A stretch of 64,000 bases of DNA from Coffea arabica (taxonomy: Eukaryota > Streptophyta > Magnoliopsida > Gentianales > Rubiaceae). This document shows positions 1 to 11,599 of the stretch, piece after piece. Location of the stretch: contig NC_092323.1 of NCBI RefSeq assembly GCF_036785885.1, positions 28,714,501 through 28,778,500 of the forward strand, written 5' to 3'. Position numbers and translations under genes: made by a program. The notes under the pieces are model-generated. The model was given only the letters and a program-made list of their open reading frames with translations. It searched no databases and was not told the origin of the DNA. The stretch's first letter is position 1. Each line of letters opens with the position of its first letter.

Positions 1-200
1 AGGCCGGGAGCACTATTCGCATCCATAGAGAAAACCATGGACCAAAGCTCATCCAAATCCAATAGTTTTTGAATCAGTTCATCATCCGACGGATTAACCT
101 TGGGCAACTCAAAAGACAGTGCAGAAGGTGAAACATACCCATTCAACTGGAACAATTCCCAAAAAAAACCTCACCACAGAGTCCTCTATATCATCAACAA
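1..200 (-). mobile_element. LINE (non-LTR) reverse transcriptase fragment
   Basis: Read on the minus strand, 1-120 gives an open frame ending in FSMDANSAPG. This matches the conserved start of the reverse-transcriptase domain of plant L1-type LINEs, where a block like F.MD...APGPDGF precedes the fingers region. The frame continues upstream as ELPKVNPSDDELIQKLL, then meets a stop near 170, close to a T-run, so the copy is degenerate. It runs off the left edge and its other parts are not visible. The family call is from motif recognition; the exact clade is unknown. Confidence 0.7.
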
Positions 201-1210
201 CATGTAACCAGCCCAACGATGCAGAGCATGTCTATGATGGCCAATTAAAAACATGTAATTAAATCAAGATAGATAAATCAAGGCAAAAACTAAGAAATTA
301 AACTGGAAAAATGAATCAAATTCCTTTATAAAAATCCTAACCCTAGAAACAATTTAGCTCGACATGATTTGAAAATTATAACCATGGATTCAAAGAGTTG
401 GTACAAACACAAGAAAAAGAGTAAGAAAACTCCTCAGTTAACCCCTATTTAGAGCTTCTTGAAGATATATCTTAAACAGGGTAGGAATAAGCTTTATTAG
501 ACTCAAAAAATCATGTTTCAACACTTTTTTTTCAAGGAAGACCGCCTAATGTCTAGCACCAGTCATTAGGCCAAGCTCAGAACATAAAAGAATTTGGAGA
601 GGTCTAGCACAAAGTCATTTGGGATGTCTAGCGCTGGTCATAGATTCGTCTCCAAATCAGTAGTGATTTGCACACAGATCATTTTTGGAGCCAAAAAAAC
701 CATTAATAAGGCTGAATTAGTTCTTGTTCAAACATGGAATTAGCTTTCCAACGTTGCAAGAATAAAGTCATTTGGAGGTCGGGATTCTGAGATATGCCCA
801 AAATATTGAGACCCAGTCGTAAGAGCATTGCAGTGCAACTATACTTCAGTAATTTGGAGTTTTGACCATGAAAAGGTGAGAACTGGACTTTGATGTCTGC
901 AAGATTTGTAGATCATTCTCTTATCTTTAAATTGAATCAAGAATCATCTTAATCTGATTTGTGTAGCTCAAGTCATTGCAAAAATACTGAAATATGTCAT
1001 TCCTACAAAATCTCTTTCTCTTGACTTTTGCCTCTTTCATTACTTCTTCATGCCACGTTTTTGTCCATTTGCCCTCCAATTAAGTTTTTCACCTATTAAA
1101 GTAATATAAGAACAAAATTAAATAGTTTCTACTCAAGATAAAACTCAAATAACAAAGTTAACTAGTGACTTATACCTATAAATACACTACAATTTACACC
1201 CTATCAAATA
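201..1210. other. Intergenic sequence, no gene recognised
   Basis: AT-rich, with stops in all frames and no recognisable domain or RNA gene. The similarity to the second NLR block begins only at 1211. Confidence 0.5.
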
Positions 1211-2555
1211 ATGCTGTAGGAAGAATTTTGGCTCAACTCTAGAAAAGAACATAAACTAACAATTGATTTTTCTATAAACTCAATCCTACTTTCTCATTAG
1301 ATTTCAAGAAATTTACAGACCTTGCAATTTGTGTTACAAGATGATTAGACTTGGTTACCAAGAAAATTTCGAAGAACTACTTGCTATCAATTATGCAAGG
1401 TTTAGAATCTAGGAGAAAGAAATAGACAGTCTTGTATAAAGTACAAGAGCGGTATTAATTACTTAGTAACCCCTTACTATCATATTGATGTTATGTGATG
1501 CAATAGCAATGAGATTTTCCCCGTTTAGATACATAAATGAGATAGGAAATTCTATCAACATTAGACAATGGTCTTGCTTTCTATAATGAAAATATGCAGC
1601 AAGCTAGGAAGTAATCAATTTTCTGGTAATTGATGTGTAAGAAATAGGGATTACCTGCTCAGCAAAAAACTGATCATTATGTATGAGGATCTACTCCTCT
1701 ACTTACTTTCATCGACAGAAGATAGAAGGAGTTCTCCTATTCCATAGAGATTCCTGAATGTTTTATAAAATAGAAATTATTCAGTAGAAAAAGAATTGTC
1801 CAAGTTTTCAACATACGGCATTCAGTTGGTCATATATATTTGATAGCTAACAAGGATATTTGGATTCAACGTCATTAACTTTAAAATCAGATAAAGCCCA
1901 CATACATTCTAGAGCCTAATATCATTGTATCTCATAGTTTTAATGCAACAGGTTGATCATTATACTGTTTAGCAGAACAATAAAAAAAATGAATTGAATA
2001 AAGCCAGTTACCACAGACTAACATACATTGGTAAAAGTTATCAAGAAAACTATATCCAACAATAACAAGTTGAAAACAATAGTAATCAGTAGGTCCCACA
2101 GATTGAGATATCAACAAATGACTCAACTCAAACATCAAGAAATGACTCATTAGTTTCCAAAAACAAATATGCACAATTTCCCGAGTATCAAGATAAAGTA
2201 TACTTCTCAACATAATTTGTTAAATTCTATAGAACTAGTGTTAGTTAAACAGCACCATACACATTTTAACAGTTGCAAAGAAGTTTATTTTCTATCTAAC
2301 AATTTCAGCTTCAAAGTCGCACACTTGTAAACATCAAAGAATACCACCTCAAAAATGCCCACAAAAAGGTGAACACAAAAAGAAATAATCACCTGCTACG
2401 CAATTGCTACAAGAAAATACATACACGAATTTCCTTTTCAACAGTTCAAATTTCCAAAAAAACTTTCCAATTGCTGCCAATCCATAACCCCCCAAAATTG
2501 CAAGAATCTGCAGAAAAAGCCTAAAAAAAAGAATCTAAACAGGTTCACTTTTAAC

Positions 2556-3648
2556 CAATGCTTTAAAACTTGAACCATTTATTGAACCAGTGAGGTGCTC
2601 GGATCAAGGTTTAACCAGTTAGATCGGTTCAACTCTGGTTCAATAAATTTTTTTAAAAAATAGTTTATATAAATATATATGCACAAAATAAGACATGCAA
2701 TTGACTAATTTAAAACTTTATATGATGAAAAGTTTATTATTTTTGAAGAACTTGGATTTTAAAAAATAAAATTTTAAATTATAAGTTGAAACAAATAAAT
2801 TTCATCTCAATCTCAATTATATCTACCAAAAAATAATCTTAAATCAAACCCAAAAATACCACAATATTTTGAAAGTATACAAAATTCACGTCTATGGGAA
2901 TTTGACATTGTGAGTTTAAATTTGAATTCACGTTTTTGGGATTTATAGATTGTAACTTAAAAACAAAAGAAGTTTGAAGTTTGGAAGAAATCAAGAGAAT
3001 CGAAAATAGAGATGCAAACTTGATAAGAAACAAAAATGAGATGGAAGTGAGGGGTTGTGGCATTTAATAATTAGTCTTTAGGGTTAAAGCAATATAATTC
3101 TTTTTTAATTTTTTTTCAATTTAATAGACAAAAACAAAATTAAAAGATGGAAAAAACAAATGATGGAAGAAAACATCAATAAATTAAAACTAAAGAGGTT
3201 TGATTAAAAACGGGGTGACAAAAGAAAAGAGGAGAGAGAGAGAGAGAGAGTTGAACATTAGAAAGAAAGAGCCATGAGAGGATGAGATTTTGTAGGAAAA
3301 ACGGAGGAAAGAAAAATGGACGTTTGTTTTATATAAATGTGTTATCGAAAGATACGAATTGGATGTGATGGTGCTGCAGTTACTATTCTGGCCTTCTACC
3401 TCAAAGATCTTGAATTCAATCCTTGGTAGCATTTTGCAAAACTTAAAAAAATATTGAGAGGAAAATTGAAAAACCAGGAATCACCGGTTTGACCGACTTT
3501 TACTAGTTTTGACAAGTTTGATCGGTCTTGACTAGTTATTTGACAATGTCAACTTTAGTATAGATCCAGATCAGTGGCATGGCCGGTTTAGCCAGTTTGT
3601 GGTTCAACCAATCAAACCGACTGATCCAGTCCGATTTTCTAAATATTG
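2556..3648. mobile_element. hAT-type non-autonomous element, 1.1 kb
   Basis: The ends are imperfect inverted repeats (CAATGCTTTAAAACTTGAACC against CAATATTTAGAAAATCGGAC on the other strand) followed by GGTT/AACC-rich subterminal repeats. It is flanked by 8-bp duplications CTTTTAAC (2548-2555) and ATTTAAAC (3649-3656), each one base away from CTTTAAAC, which is the undisturbed site in copy B at 50304-50311. The 8-bp duplication points to the hAT superfamily. No transposase is seen. The inside holds a short GA microsatellite (about 3231-3250) and only chance reading frames. Confidence 0.75.
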
Positions 3649-4559
3649 ATTTAAACTACAAATTTTGTCACAAAAAAACTCTTAAAAGGATACGAGCCAA
3701 AAGAAAAAAAAAAAGGAACTAGTAATGAATATGTCAATGAATTAGAAGAGTTTCTGTGCATGCAAAGGCTGGGAAAAGTTATATACAACTGCCAACAATT
3801 TCTACCGACTATTCAAATCAAGAATCTTTTTTCTTTAAATAAAAAACAGCTAGAAGAACACACAAGATTTGCGTTCAAAACCAAGAAAGGTATACACAAT
3901 TTCCATACACAAATAGAGCCATTCAAGTTTTGAAAATAAAGCACATAATTCCACCTTAACTCATATTGAATTCGACTAGAAAATGCAAAAACGTGATAAA
4001 AACTCCATGTTTTAATCTGTAAAAGCTTCAATTATGGGATAACATGTAAGAATTCTTCATTTGTATGAGATAAAAGTATCTGAAGAAAAATTTGCAAAGA
4101 CTAAAATAGTTCTATCTAAGGTCTAGTTACGTCGCATTTAAATGGCAACACCTAAGTTAAGATTCCTCAGCGATGATTAGGAATTCAAAATTACTTGGAG
4201 AAGTGAAACTAGCTCTGTGATGTCCGAATCCTTCAATTTATGCACAAAGACTTGGAAATGAAGAGAAATTGACAGTAAAATCCTCAAAAGCGATGCTGGT
4301 ATTGATCGACATTGATAAATGATGGACAAAATTGAGATTAAACCACAAATAGGGATTAAATCAAGCCTTCTTTCTTTTACGAAAGCAAAGAGCTGCTAGA
4401 GATAATGGAGGAGAACCACAATTGAATAGGGATATAGATTGAGTCTCCTACCATAAAGAGAGAGAATGGAAAAGGCAATGAAATCACGAAAGAAAGGAAA
4501 GAGAAAATGGAAAATTTATACCATTCGGGAAATAGATTCCCGAAAGACAACTGCTTTAC

Positions 4560-5258
4560 TAGGGGTGGCAATTCGGGTCCAAATCAGGTTGGCGGGTCGG
4601 GTTCGGGTCAACCCGTCAGAAAATCTGTTGACCCGAACCCGGCCCGTCAACCCGTGACGGGTCAGATATGCTGACCCGAACCCGAAAATTTCAGGTTGAT
4701 GGGTTGGCGGGTCGACCCGAAACTTAATTTTAATTTATTAATTTATCACTGTAATTTCTAATAAAATCAATTTCTCACAAAACTAATTACATAATCAAGT
4801 AATAAAAATTTAAATAAATAATTCCAAACCAAATCTAAAATAAATTAAACACCATAAAAGTGTTTTATCCCAAACAAAATATAAAATAAATTAAAACAGT
4901 ATAAAAGTAAAAAATAATATATTATATTATTTGTCCAAATATAATAATTTCAACTTCACACAAATTAAATAAATTCATTTAGGATTAAGTAATTAATGCC
5001 TTTGAAAAAAAAGAATAACTTAGTTTAGTTAGATAGAATTATTTTTATGTTTATTAAATTATTTTTTAATTCGTAAACGGGTCATATCGGGTCATATCAG
5101 GTCACCACGGATTGACCCGAAATCGACCTGTTTTCTTTTCGGGTTCATCGGGTCCAACCCGATTCTGACCCGAATTCTCGAAACCTCAACTCAAACCCAT
5201 TAATTTCGTGTTAGATTCGTGTCGTGTTTTCAGGTCGTGTCAAAAATTGACACCCCTG
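4560..5258. mobile_element. hAT-type MITE, 699 bp, with perfect 8-bp TSD
   Basis: The element begins TAGGGGTGGCAATT and ends AATTGACACCCCTG, an inverted repeat with 12 of 14 bases matching. The target duplication TGCTTTAC is perfect at 4552-4559 and 5259-5266. Copy B lacks the insertion near 51210. Both subterminal regions, about 150 bp each, are crowded with GGGTCGGGTT/CGACCCGAACC motifs in both orientations, as expected for clustered transposase-binding sites in hAT elements; the middle is very AT-rich. There is no coding capacity. Confidence 0.88.
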
Positions 5259-5398
5259 TGCTTTACACTCGAAAAAACTTATTTAGCCCGAGGAAATATA
5301 AATTAATTTATAGCCCAGACTACGTCGTTTAGAGCGTTGTTAATAACGGCATTTTCCTTTTTTGCCGCTCTAATGCCACAAAAAGCCTAAAAGGGTTG

Positions 5399-8108
5399 TC
5401 AATTTTGCAGCACAAATAGAATTGCGCCGCCTACTAAATGGCGGTGTGTGATAACGATCTTTAGATCTTGGTTTCCCATCTCCATCTGCTCTTGCTGAAT
5501 TTGTTTTACAGAATTTACATGAGACTTACCACAAGTTTTCACCTCAATCATTTCAATGGTAGAACTTTCCCCTAAACAAAGAGGGACCTCTTCCAGCCGT
5601 AGACAGCTATACAAAACCAATTTCTCGAGACGAGAAAAATTATCAGAATTATAGGCAGTCCAGTTGCAAAGATTCAATCTTGACAATTCCAAGAATCGGA
5701 GCTTAGAGAATTCCCCTTCTTGCATTTCCCATTTTTCCCCCATGAAGGACTTCTTTTCTAATTTAAGCACTTCAAGATTGGGCAATTTTCCAATTGTTGA
5801 AATTTCACTCCACGGCCATTTATTGCGTGAGAGAGTGAGCTTTTTCAAATTCATTGGGAATTCAAACTTGCGGTCGTAAAAGCGATGCAGCTGTAGTGAT
5901 TCTAGTCGACTCAAACTATCCAGCTTGAGGATTCTATACCGATCTTTAGCAAATGTATACACGCATTTTAGCCTGCGAATGTTTGGTAACTTTTCAGTAT
6001 CTTCTGCAATTGTTCACCAGAGCAGTTAATTGCACGGCTAAAAGTGTCTAAATGATCTAGATCCGGGGAGTCTTCAACGTTGCGAGTGGGTAACGTAAAA
6101 CCACTCGGCAGGAATGCTTTATTCCTTTGATGTCTCAGTGTCGAAGCACCCAGCTCCGGAGACACTGTTCTCCTTAGATGTCTCAATGTCTTAATGTTCC
6201 CGATAGTATTAGGCAACTGAGCAACGGCATTGCCTCCTACCAGAAATGTATTTTAACCTTGAGAGGTTGTCTATTGCCGATGGAATGGATGCCGGGTACG
6301 ACAAGGTAATTGTCAAGTATCTTAGGTGAACAAGCAATTATAATTCGCTTGGAAACTTGCCAGAAATATTCACGTCCTTAAAATCTAAAACTCTAAGAAG
6401 TTTTGATTTTAGAAACCAAAAGAGGCCATCATGCAACTCTTCTGAACCCATGCAAGCATAACCAAAGCATAGCAAACAACGAAGTCTGGGAAAAAATGGC
6501 CTGGACATCTCAAACTGCTTTGTGCTCAATGAGTACATACACAGTCGGTAGGGGCAGGGTCCACTAGAATTAGAAAGGTCATGACCCCAATTTGAAATTT
6601 GTAGGTGGTCATTACTTCCATATGAAATTCGTAGAAATCTTTCCATTTTTGACCTTTACCACAACAAACTCATGTACCAAATCATGAAGTCGACAAATTT
6701 TGGCACCAGCTAGAGTCCTTTGTTCGATTAACATTACTAAACTTCTGCCAGTCAAATCTTTCAAATACTCTTCTGCCACGTCCTCTAACCTCTTCCCTTC
6801 TACCTTTGGGACAAATCCTTCAGAGATCCAAAGCCATGACAACTTTCGGACAGGAATGTCTTGGTCTTCTCAAAATGCACCTAAGTAAAGAAGGCATGGC
6901 TTCAAATATTCAGGTAAATGAAGGTAACTTAGCTTCAATGGTTCAATGGCATTAGAAGTGTTGGAACTGAGGCTGTCTGCAAATTCTTGCCAGCAGTGAG
7001 GCTCAATTCTTGAAAGAATTCCAGCAAAAATGACAACTGTGTGAGGTAGCCCCTTGCACTTATTTGCTACTTGCATTAATACTTTGATTAGTGCTGGAGG
7101 ACAATCTTCTTTGCCAAATATCTTCCTCTGAAGCAATTCAAGACACTCTTTATCACTACGATGGCAGAGATGGTGAGACTTGCTATTAGATTTAAATTGC
7201 AAAGACAAATTCTCAATCCTGCTGGTGAACAAAATTCTGCTTCCATTTGCATCATTTGGCAACGAACTTTCCAGCAAATTCCATGCCCCAATGTCCAACA
7301 CATCATCTAAAATGATAAGATACCTATTTCTCTTCAAACGCTGGAAGAGCATCACAACCAAATCATCTTCATTCATCTTAAGATATTGATCATGACTTCC
7401 ACTACTAATACTGGACAAAATCTGAACTAACAAATTCTGCTTGCTGTATACTTGAGAAATAGTACACCAAGCACGAATATGGAAGTGGCCTAAAATTGAA
7501 GGGTGATGGTAAATTGTGTTCGCTAATGTTGTCTTACCAAGTCCAGCCATACCCACAATTGAAACAATATCTAGCTGGTTTGAACCCCTACTAAGTCTAT
7601 CTGCAATTGTCTTTACCTCTTCATCAAGACCCACCAAAACTTCATTCAGTGCTGGGGTACTGAGTTGTGATTTGAAGTGAATAGAGTTGTTGGCAACTCT
7701 CTGAGCTTCATCGTCATTCTTGATGCTGTCAGAGACTTTAAGGGCCTCAGTCTTCATATGCTTGATATCTCCAGCAATAGTATCCAAACATTCAAGTCTA
7801 TCCCCAAGTGCACCAGAGTCGATGACTAACTCTGCCTTGTAGGCCACCTCCATAGCACCATCCCAAAGAGCTTGGAATTTTCCATTTTGGTTGCGCTGCT
7901 TCACAATTTTCCCTAGAAGAGATCTTAAGAATATAAGATCTTCTTGGATTATTTGGATTTGATCCTTTGGAAAAGCAACTGAAGCGGCCTCAGAAGTTGC
8001 TAGTTCCTGGAGATTCTCTAAGAAGAAATCAATAGAGCCCAGCTCGTTGGTCCTAGGGAATCTGAGTGATGAAGATGTTGGTGGATGCGTTTGTGCAACT
8101 TCTTGCAT
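5399..8108 (-). pseudogene. CC-NB-LRR (R1-like late blight resistance type) pseudogene, copy A
   Basis: This is a relic of a cytoplasmic immune receptor. In minus-strand order it keeps part of the coiled-coil region (from MQEVAQTH), the P-loop GMAGLGKTT (about 7540), kinase-2 as LIILDDVLD with Leu in place of the usual Trp, RNBS-B (GSRILFTSR), GLPH in the GLPL position, the winged-helix segment LSWLWISEGF, LHDLVHEF in the MHD position, and leucine-rich repeats. It is broken many times against copy B: a CGA-to-TGA stop after LLYLGAF (6870), a 1-bp gain near 6640, a TTA-to-TAA stop near 6338, a 1-bp gain near 6255 and a 1-bp loss near 5990. The first 130-odd residues seen in copy B are missing beyond about 8140. 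The family call rests on similarity to the R1/Prf-type N-terminus and NB-ARC motifs. It cannot make a full receptor. Confidence 0.92.
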
Positions 8109-8992
8109 CTCAAACGATAAATTTCAAGATCTGTTCACCAAAAGAAAGTTAAACAAAAATATGAGGCACTTCAGTTCAAGTTTTCCCTTCTCTAATTTCT
8201 TATTAGACACTTCAATTAGAAAATCTATGCTTTGATTACCAAATTTGCTGCATTATAGGATGCTCATTTAATTTGACTTATTCTAGATGAAAATTCAAAG
8301 GAGTTTCAACAGTAGGATTTCTGCTTTTAATGAATACCAGTTCATAACTAAAAGGTAGTAAATTTATTTGGAGAAAAATTGTTCCATCCTGAACGATTAA
8401 TACAAGTATTTAGCCTCCAATCGAGAAAAAGTAAAAAGGTAAAAACCCAAGCATAAGGTATCAAACAACTAAGAAACTGATTTTATTCTTCACCTCTTTT
8501 ATTCTCTTGTTTATACTTTTCCTTCAACATTCAGCATACAAAAACAACAGAGGAAATGGAGTCATTAATCAATTTATTCTTTGTTTTTCTTTTTCGTTTT
8601 TAGTTTCCTTGAATTTAAAGTACCTGTTGTTGATAAGCACCGTAATCAGCACTAATTGAAGATATTAACTGCAGAAGCTCTGGCAAGCAGCAGGCGCCAG
8701 CTTCACCACCTCCCTAACAACCGCCTCTTACTTCACTCCCGTGGTTAAAATCTCAGCAAATTTATGAGAATAAATGCAAATTTTTCATGGGATTTCTTTG
8801 AAAAGTATGCTACAATACAAGCAGATTTGGGAGAGTCACTACTGAATGTCTGAGAGGAGATGGCTCACAGTAGCAGGCATTCACTTTCTTGCCTTGTTTT
8901 GTGGAAGGATATTATTTTTTTTGTGGAAGGATATTATGCATTTCACTTTCCTTGCCCCCAGTAATGCTTTTCACTTTCCTTGCCTTTTGTTT

Positions 8993-9165
8993 TGTGTTTG
9001 GATAGTTGACAAAAAATTATTTATTTGTATTACAAAAATAATATTTTTATGATTTCAATTATTTTTTATTTTATAGTAATTATCTCACATACATTATATC
9101 ATAAAAAGTGTTACAATAATTATTTTAAATAATATTTGAATAATATCCTATCCTGTTAGAAATAA
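8993..9165 (-). mobile_element. MITE remnant, family 1
   Basis: Read on the minus strand it carries the core CACTTTTT.TGAT.T.ATGT.TGTGAGATA and ends with TATCCAAACAC. These match the insertion in the left gypsy LTR (about 25170-25364) and the copies near 36944 and 38852. The boundaries are approximate and no clear target duplication was found. Confidence 0.5.
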
Positions 9166-9410
9166 TTATTTTAAAAAAATATCCTATCTTGTTAGAAATT
9201 CTCTACCATTTTGAAAAAAAAGGAGTAAGAAAGCTTTATCCTTTCAACGCAAGTCAGAAAGCTGTATTTCACGCCACGTTGTGGTGCTTAATCCTTTCAA
9301 CAAAGCTTTGTTGCGTCCATCAGGGCAAAAACATGATTCGTTTTGTGGGCCTCAATAATAGTTAGTGCTAATTTTAAAGCTTTTTTTTCAATTTCTTATT
9401 AAAAAACACA

Positions 9411-9644
9411 GATTTCAATTGAGATGATCTCCACCATTTTTTTTAACCAATGGATTATAATAGCATCACATACTCTGAAAGTCACTGACGTGAATCGTCA
9501 CTTGTAAGTATTTAGCACATATTTCAATTGAGAAGATCTTCAACATGATTTTTTTTAATTAATAGATTTCAATTGAGAAGATCTTCACCATGATTTTTTT
9601 TAACTAATGGATTATAATAGCATCATACATGCTGAAAGTTACAG
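9411..9644. repeat. Three degenerate copies of a 45-80 bp repeat
   Basis: ATTTCAATTGAGAAGATCTT followed by CACCATGATTTTTTTTAA occurs at about 9411, 9521 and 9565. The first and third copies extend through GGATTATAATAGCATCA and CTGAAAGT, and the second is truncated. The spacing is irregular, which suggests a local duplication rather than a satellite. Confidence 0.7.
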
Positions 9645-10063
9645 CAGTCAGGCATTGCTGGCAAGTATATTAAATACTTACCAAAGTGTCGAGATAAGAG
9701 ATAAATGTTAGCGAAAGGCTTACAAATTTTAGTGGCATCACAGCATTTGTAACATTCTTATGTTCTTTGACATTGTGCATGACAATTCTTTTAGTTTGGA
9801 CTATTGGGCTCTTTAACTTTAATAACCTTTTTTTTTGGCTTGTTTGATTTTGCTAGATTAGTAGTGATTAGCTCTTGCTTACGTGGAGTAGTAATCCATT
9901 TTGGTTCTTTTCTTTTTGTCTTTTCAAGGCTAATTTTTTTTCATGTAGTCATGAAAAGGTTTATTATTATTATTATTATTTGTTTATGTGGAGTAGTAAT
10001 CTTTTTTGTTTTTTTTCTGTATTTTTTCTTGGTAAAATGATTTAATGGTTTTTTTTCTGGCCA

Positions 10064-10379
10064 CGGGAGAGGGGGAGAGGGAGGGAAAGAGGACAGGGTG
10101 TAGGGAGGGGGGTGGTGGGGGAAGGGGGAATGAGGAGAAGAGGGGAGAGGAGATGAGAGAGGGAGGGAGGGAGGAGAAGAGGAAAGAGGGGGGATGAAAG
10201 GCAGAGAGAGAGAGAGAAAGAGGAAAATCAAAAAGAAAGGGAGGGAGGGGGAGGTGCTAACGTTGGTGCTGGCAGTAGTTGCAAGAGGGAGGGGGTGCCA
10301 TCAGTGGGGAAGGAGTAAGGAGGGAGGAAAAAAAAAGAAGAGCAGAAAAAAGGGAAAAAAGAAAGAAAAAGAAAAAAAA
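10064..10379. repeat. G/A-rich purine tract with a potential G-quadruplex
   Basis: About 300 bp is almost entirely G and A on the plus strand, broken by a mixed stretch at about 10255-10310. Between 10096 and 10128 there are five runs of three or more G with short loops, which fits the usual G-quadruplex pattern. The tract ends right at the left target duplication of copia element 1. The long frames on either strand here are low-complexity artefacts. Confidence 0.75.
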
Positions 10380-10384
10380 TAAAG

Positions 10385-11056
10385 TGTTAGGAAAACAGTA
10401 ATAACTACAACAATAAAATATGATTTTGACGTGAAAATTTACTTTCCTTAAGGAAATTTGCCCCCACTATTCTACTACCGGGTTTGCAACAATTCCCTCT
10501 AGGAATAACAAAGCCAACCAAAATTTTCACACAGTAGTATGCAGAAACTCTTCCAAGACGATTTAGAGAATATTGTTTTAAACGAAAATACCAGAATAGT
10601 AAGAAAGTAAAAAAGTGAGGCCTCTGTTATCTGGACACTATTTTTTATAACTTTTAGATACCCCAAAAGAAATATCATGTTTTTTGGAAACGTATTTCTT
10701 CATGAATAGATACCTTTTAAAATGAATGGACACTTAACGGTTGTGTGTGTTGTATCATCAGATGCAACCCCTAAAAGGAAACCGTTTAGTTAGGAAGAAA
10801 TATTAAAACGAAATTAATTAAAATTAATTTCGGTTCTTAAGATCCAAGGGATCCAAGTACCAAGTGCCAATTTTTTGACCATTAAATTTATATTTTAATT
10901 TAATAGTCAACATGACAAATGCATGTGAAATTTTAAAGTTTCCCTCCAAAATTTCCTATTATCCAAATTGATTTGAAAAGGTGTGCACTTGATTATAAAC
11001 CTCTTCTATTCTTCATGTCTTTTCGATGTGGGATTCATCACTAACTATTTCCAACA
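10385..11056 (-). repeat. 3' LTR of copia element 1
   Basis: 672 bp beginning TGTTAGGAAAACAG and ending TTTCCAACA on the plus strand. It pairs with 15619-16283. The ends are TG...CA. Confidence 0.93.
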
Positions 11057-11599
11057 ATCTCCCACTTAGTTAGTGATGGATTAAAGTCAAAACATTTTAA
11101 GACTTATGCATAGAATAGGTGTCTTTCGACTTAAACCTATTATTAGTATAATTATTTCAAAACCTTGTTGAAATTGATGGTAATTATAAATTTTAAACCA
11201 CAATTCCTATATAACAAGATCAGAAATAACTATGCACATAAATCTTACTTATTTCTCGTAAAACGTTCACCGTAAGATTTAGCACCGTATTATGGCCTTG
11301 TGCTACTTCCTGATTCATGAACTCTTACAAAAGTTTTAGACCAAACTTTTGATAGAAGCGGCACCACCTCTTGAGTTCATATAGGTGAAGTCTACTTTAG
11401 AGTCTTTTATTAGACTTCCTTGTTCTTCTACCGAACACATGTACTTCATTAAGAATAATAATTATTATTCAACCTCCCATTCTCTTAAGTACTTACCTAG
11501 TTACCGGTACTTGCTAACTGTCAAACAATAATTTGTTGTTACCTATTAAACCTTTAGGATTGCTTAGCAATAAGAAAGGTTAGGTTACTATCATTGCTA

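Larger units (their letters stand above)
1211..8140. repeat. Segmental duplication, copy A (NLR pseudogene plus its 3' flank)
   Basis: The sequence from 1211 (ATGCTGTAGG...) to about 8140 matches 48959 to about 54110 in the same orientation and order. Both contain an R1-type NLR on the minus strand and about 4 kb of shared noncoding flank. After removing two elements present only here (2556-3648 and 4560-5258) the two copies are nearly equal, about 5.1 kb each. Homology stops abruptly at 1211, and at about 8140 inside the N-terminal coding part of the NLR, so this copy is 5'-truncated. Confidence 0.9.
8143..10060. other. Intergenic, with MITE remnant and short repeats
   Basis: No gene is seen. 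About 8993-9165 is a remnant of a MITE family found at three other places in the window. 9411-9644 holds three degenerate copies of a short repeat. 9960-9981 is an ATT microsatellite. The remainder is AT-rich with no recognisable coding or RNA signal. Confidence 0.5.

Noticed and set aside
10194-10382. Lys/Arg/Gly-rich frame
   Set aside because: Translation of a simple G/A tract, not a gene.
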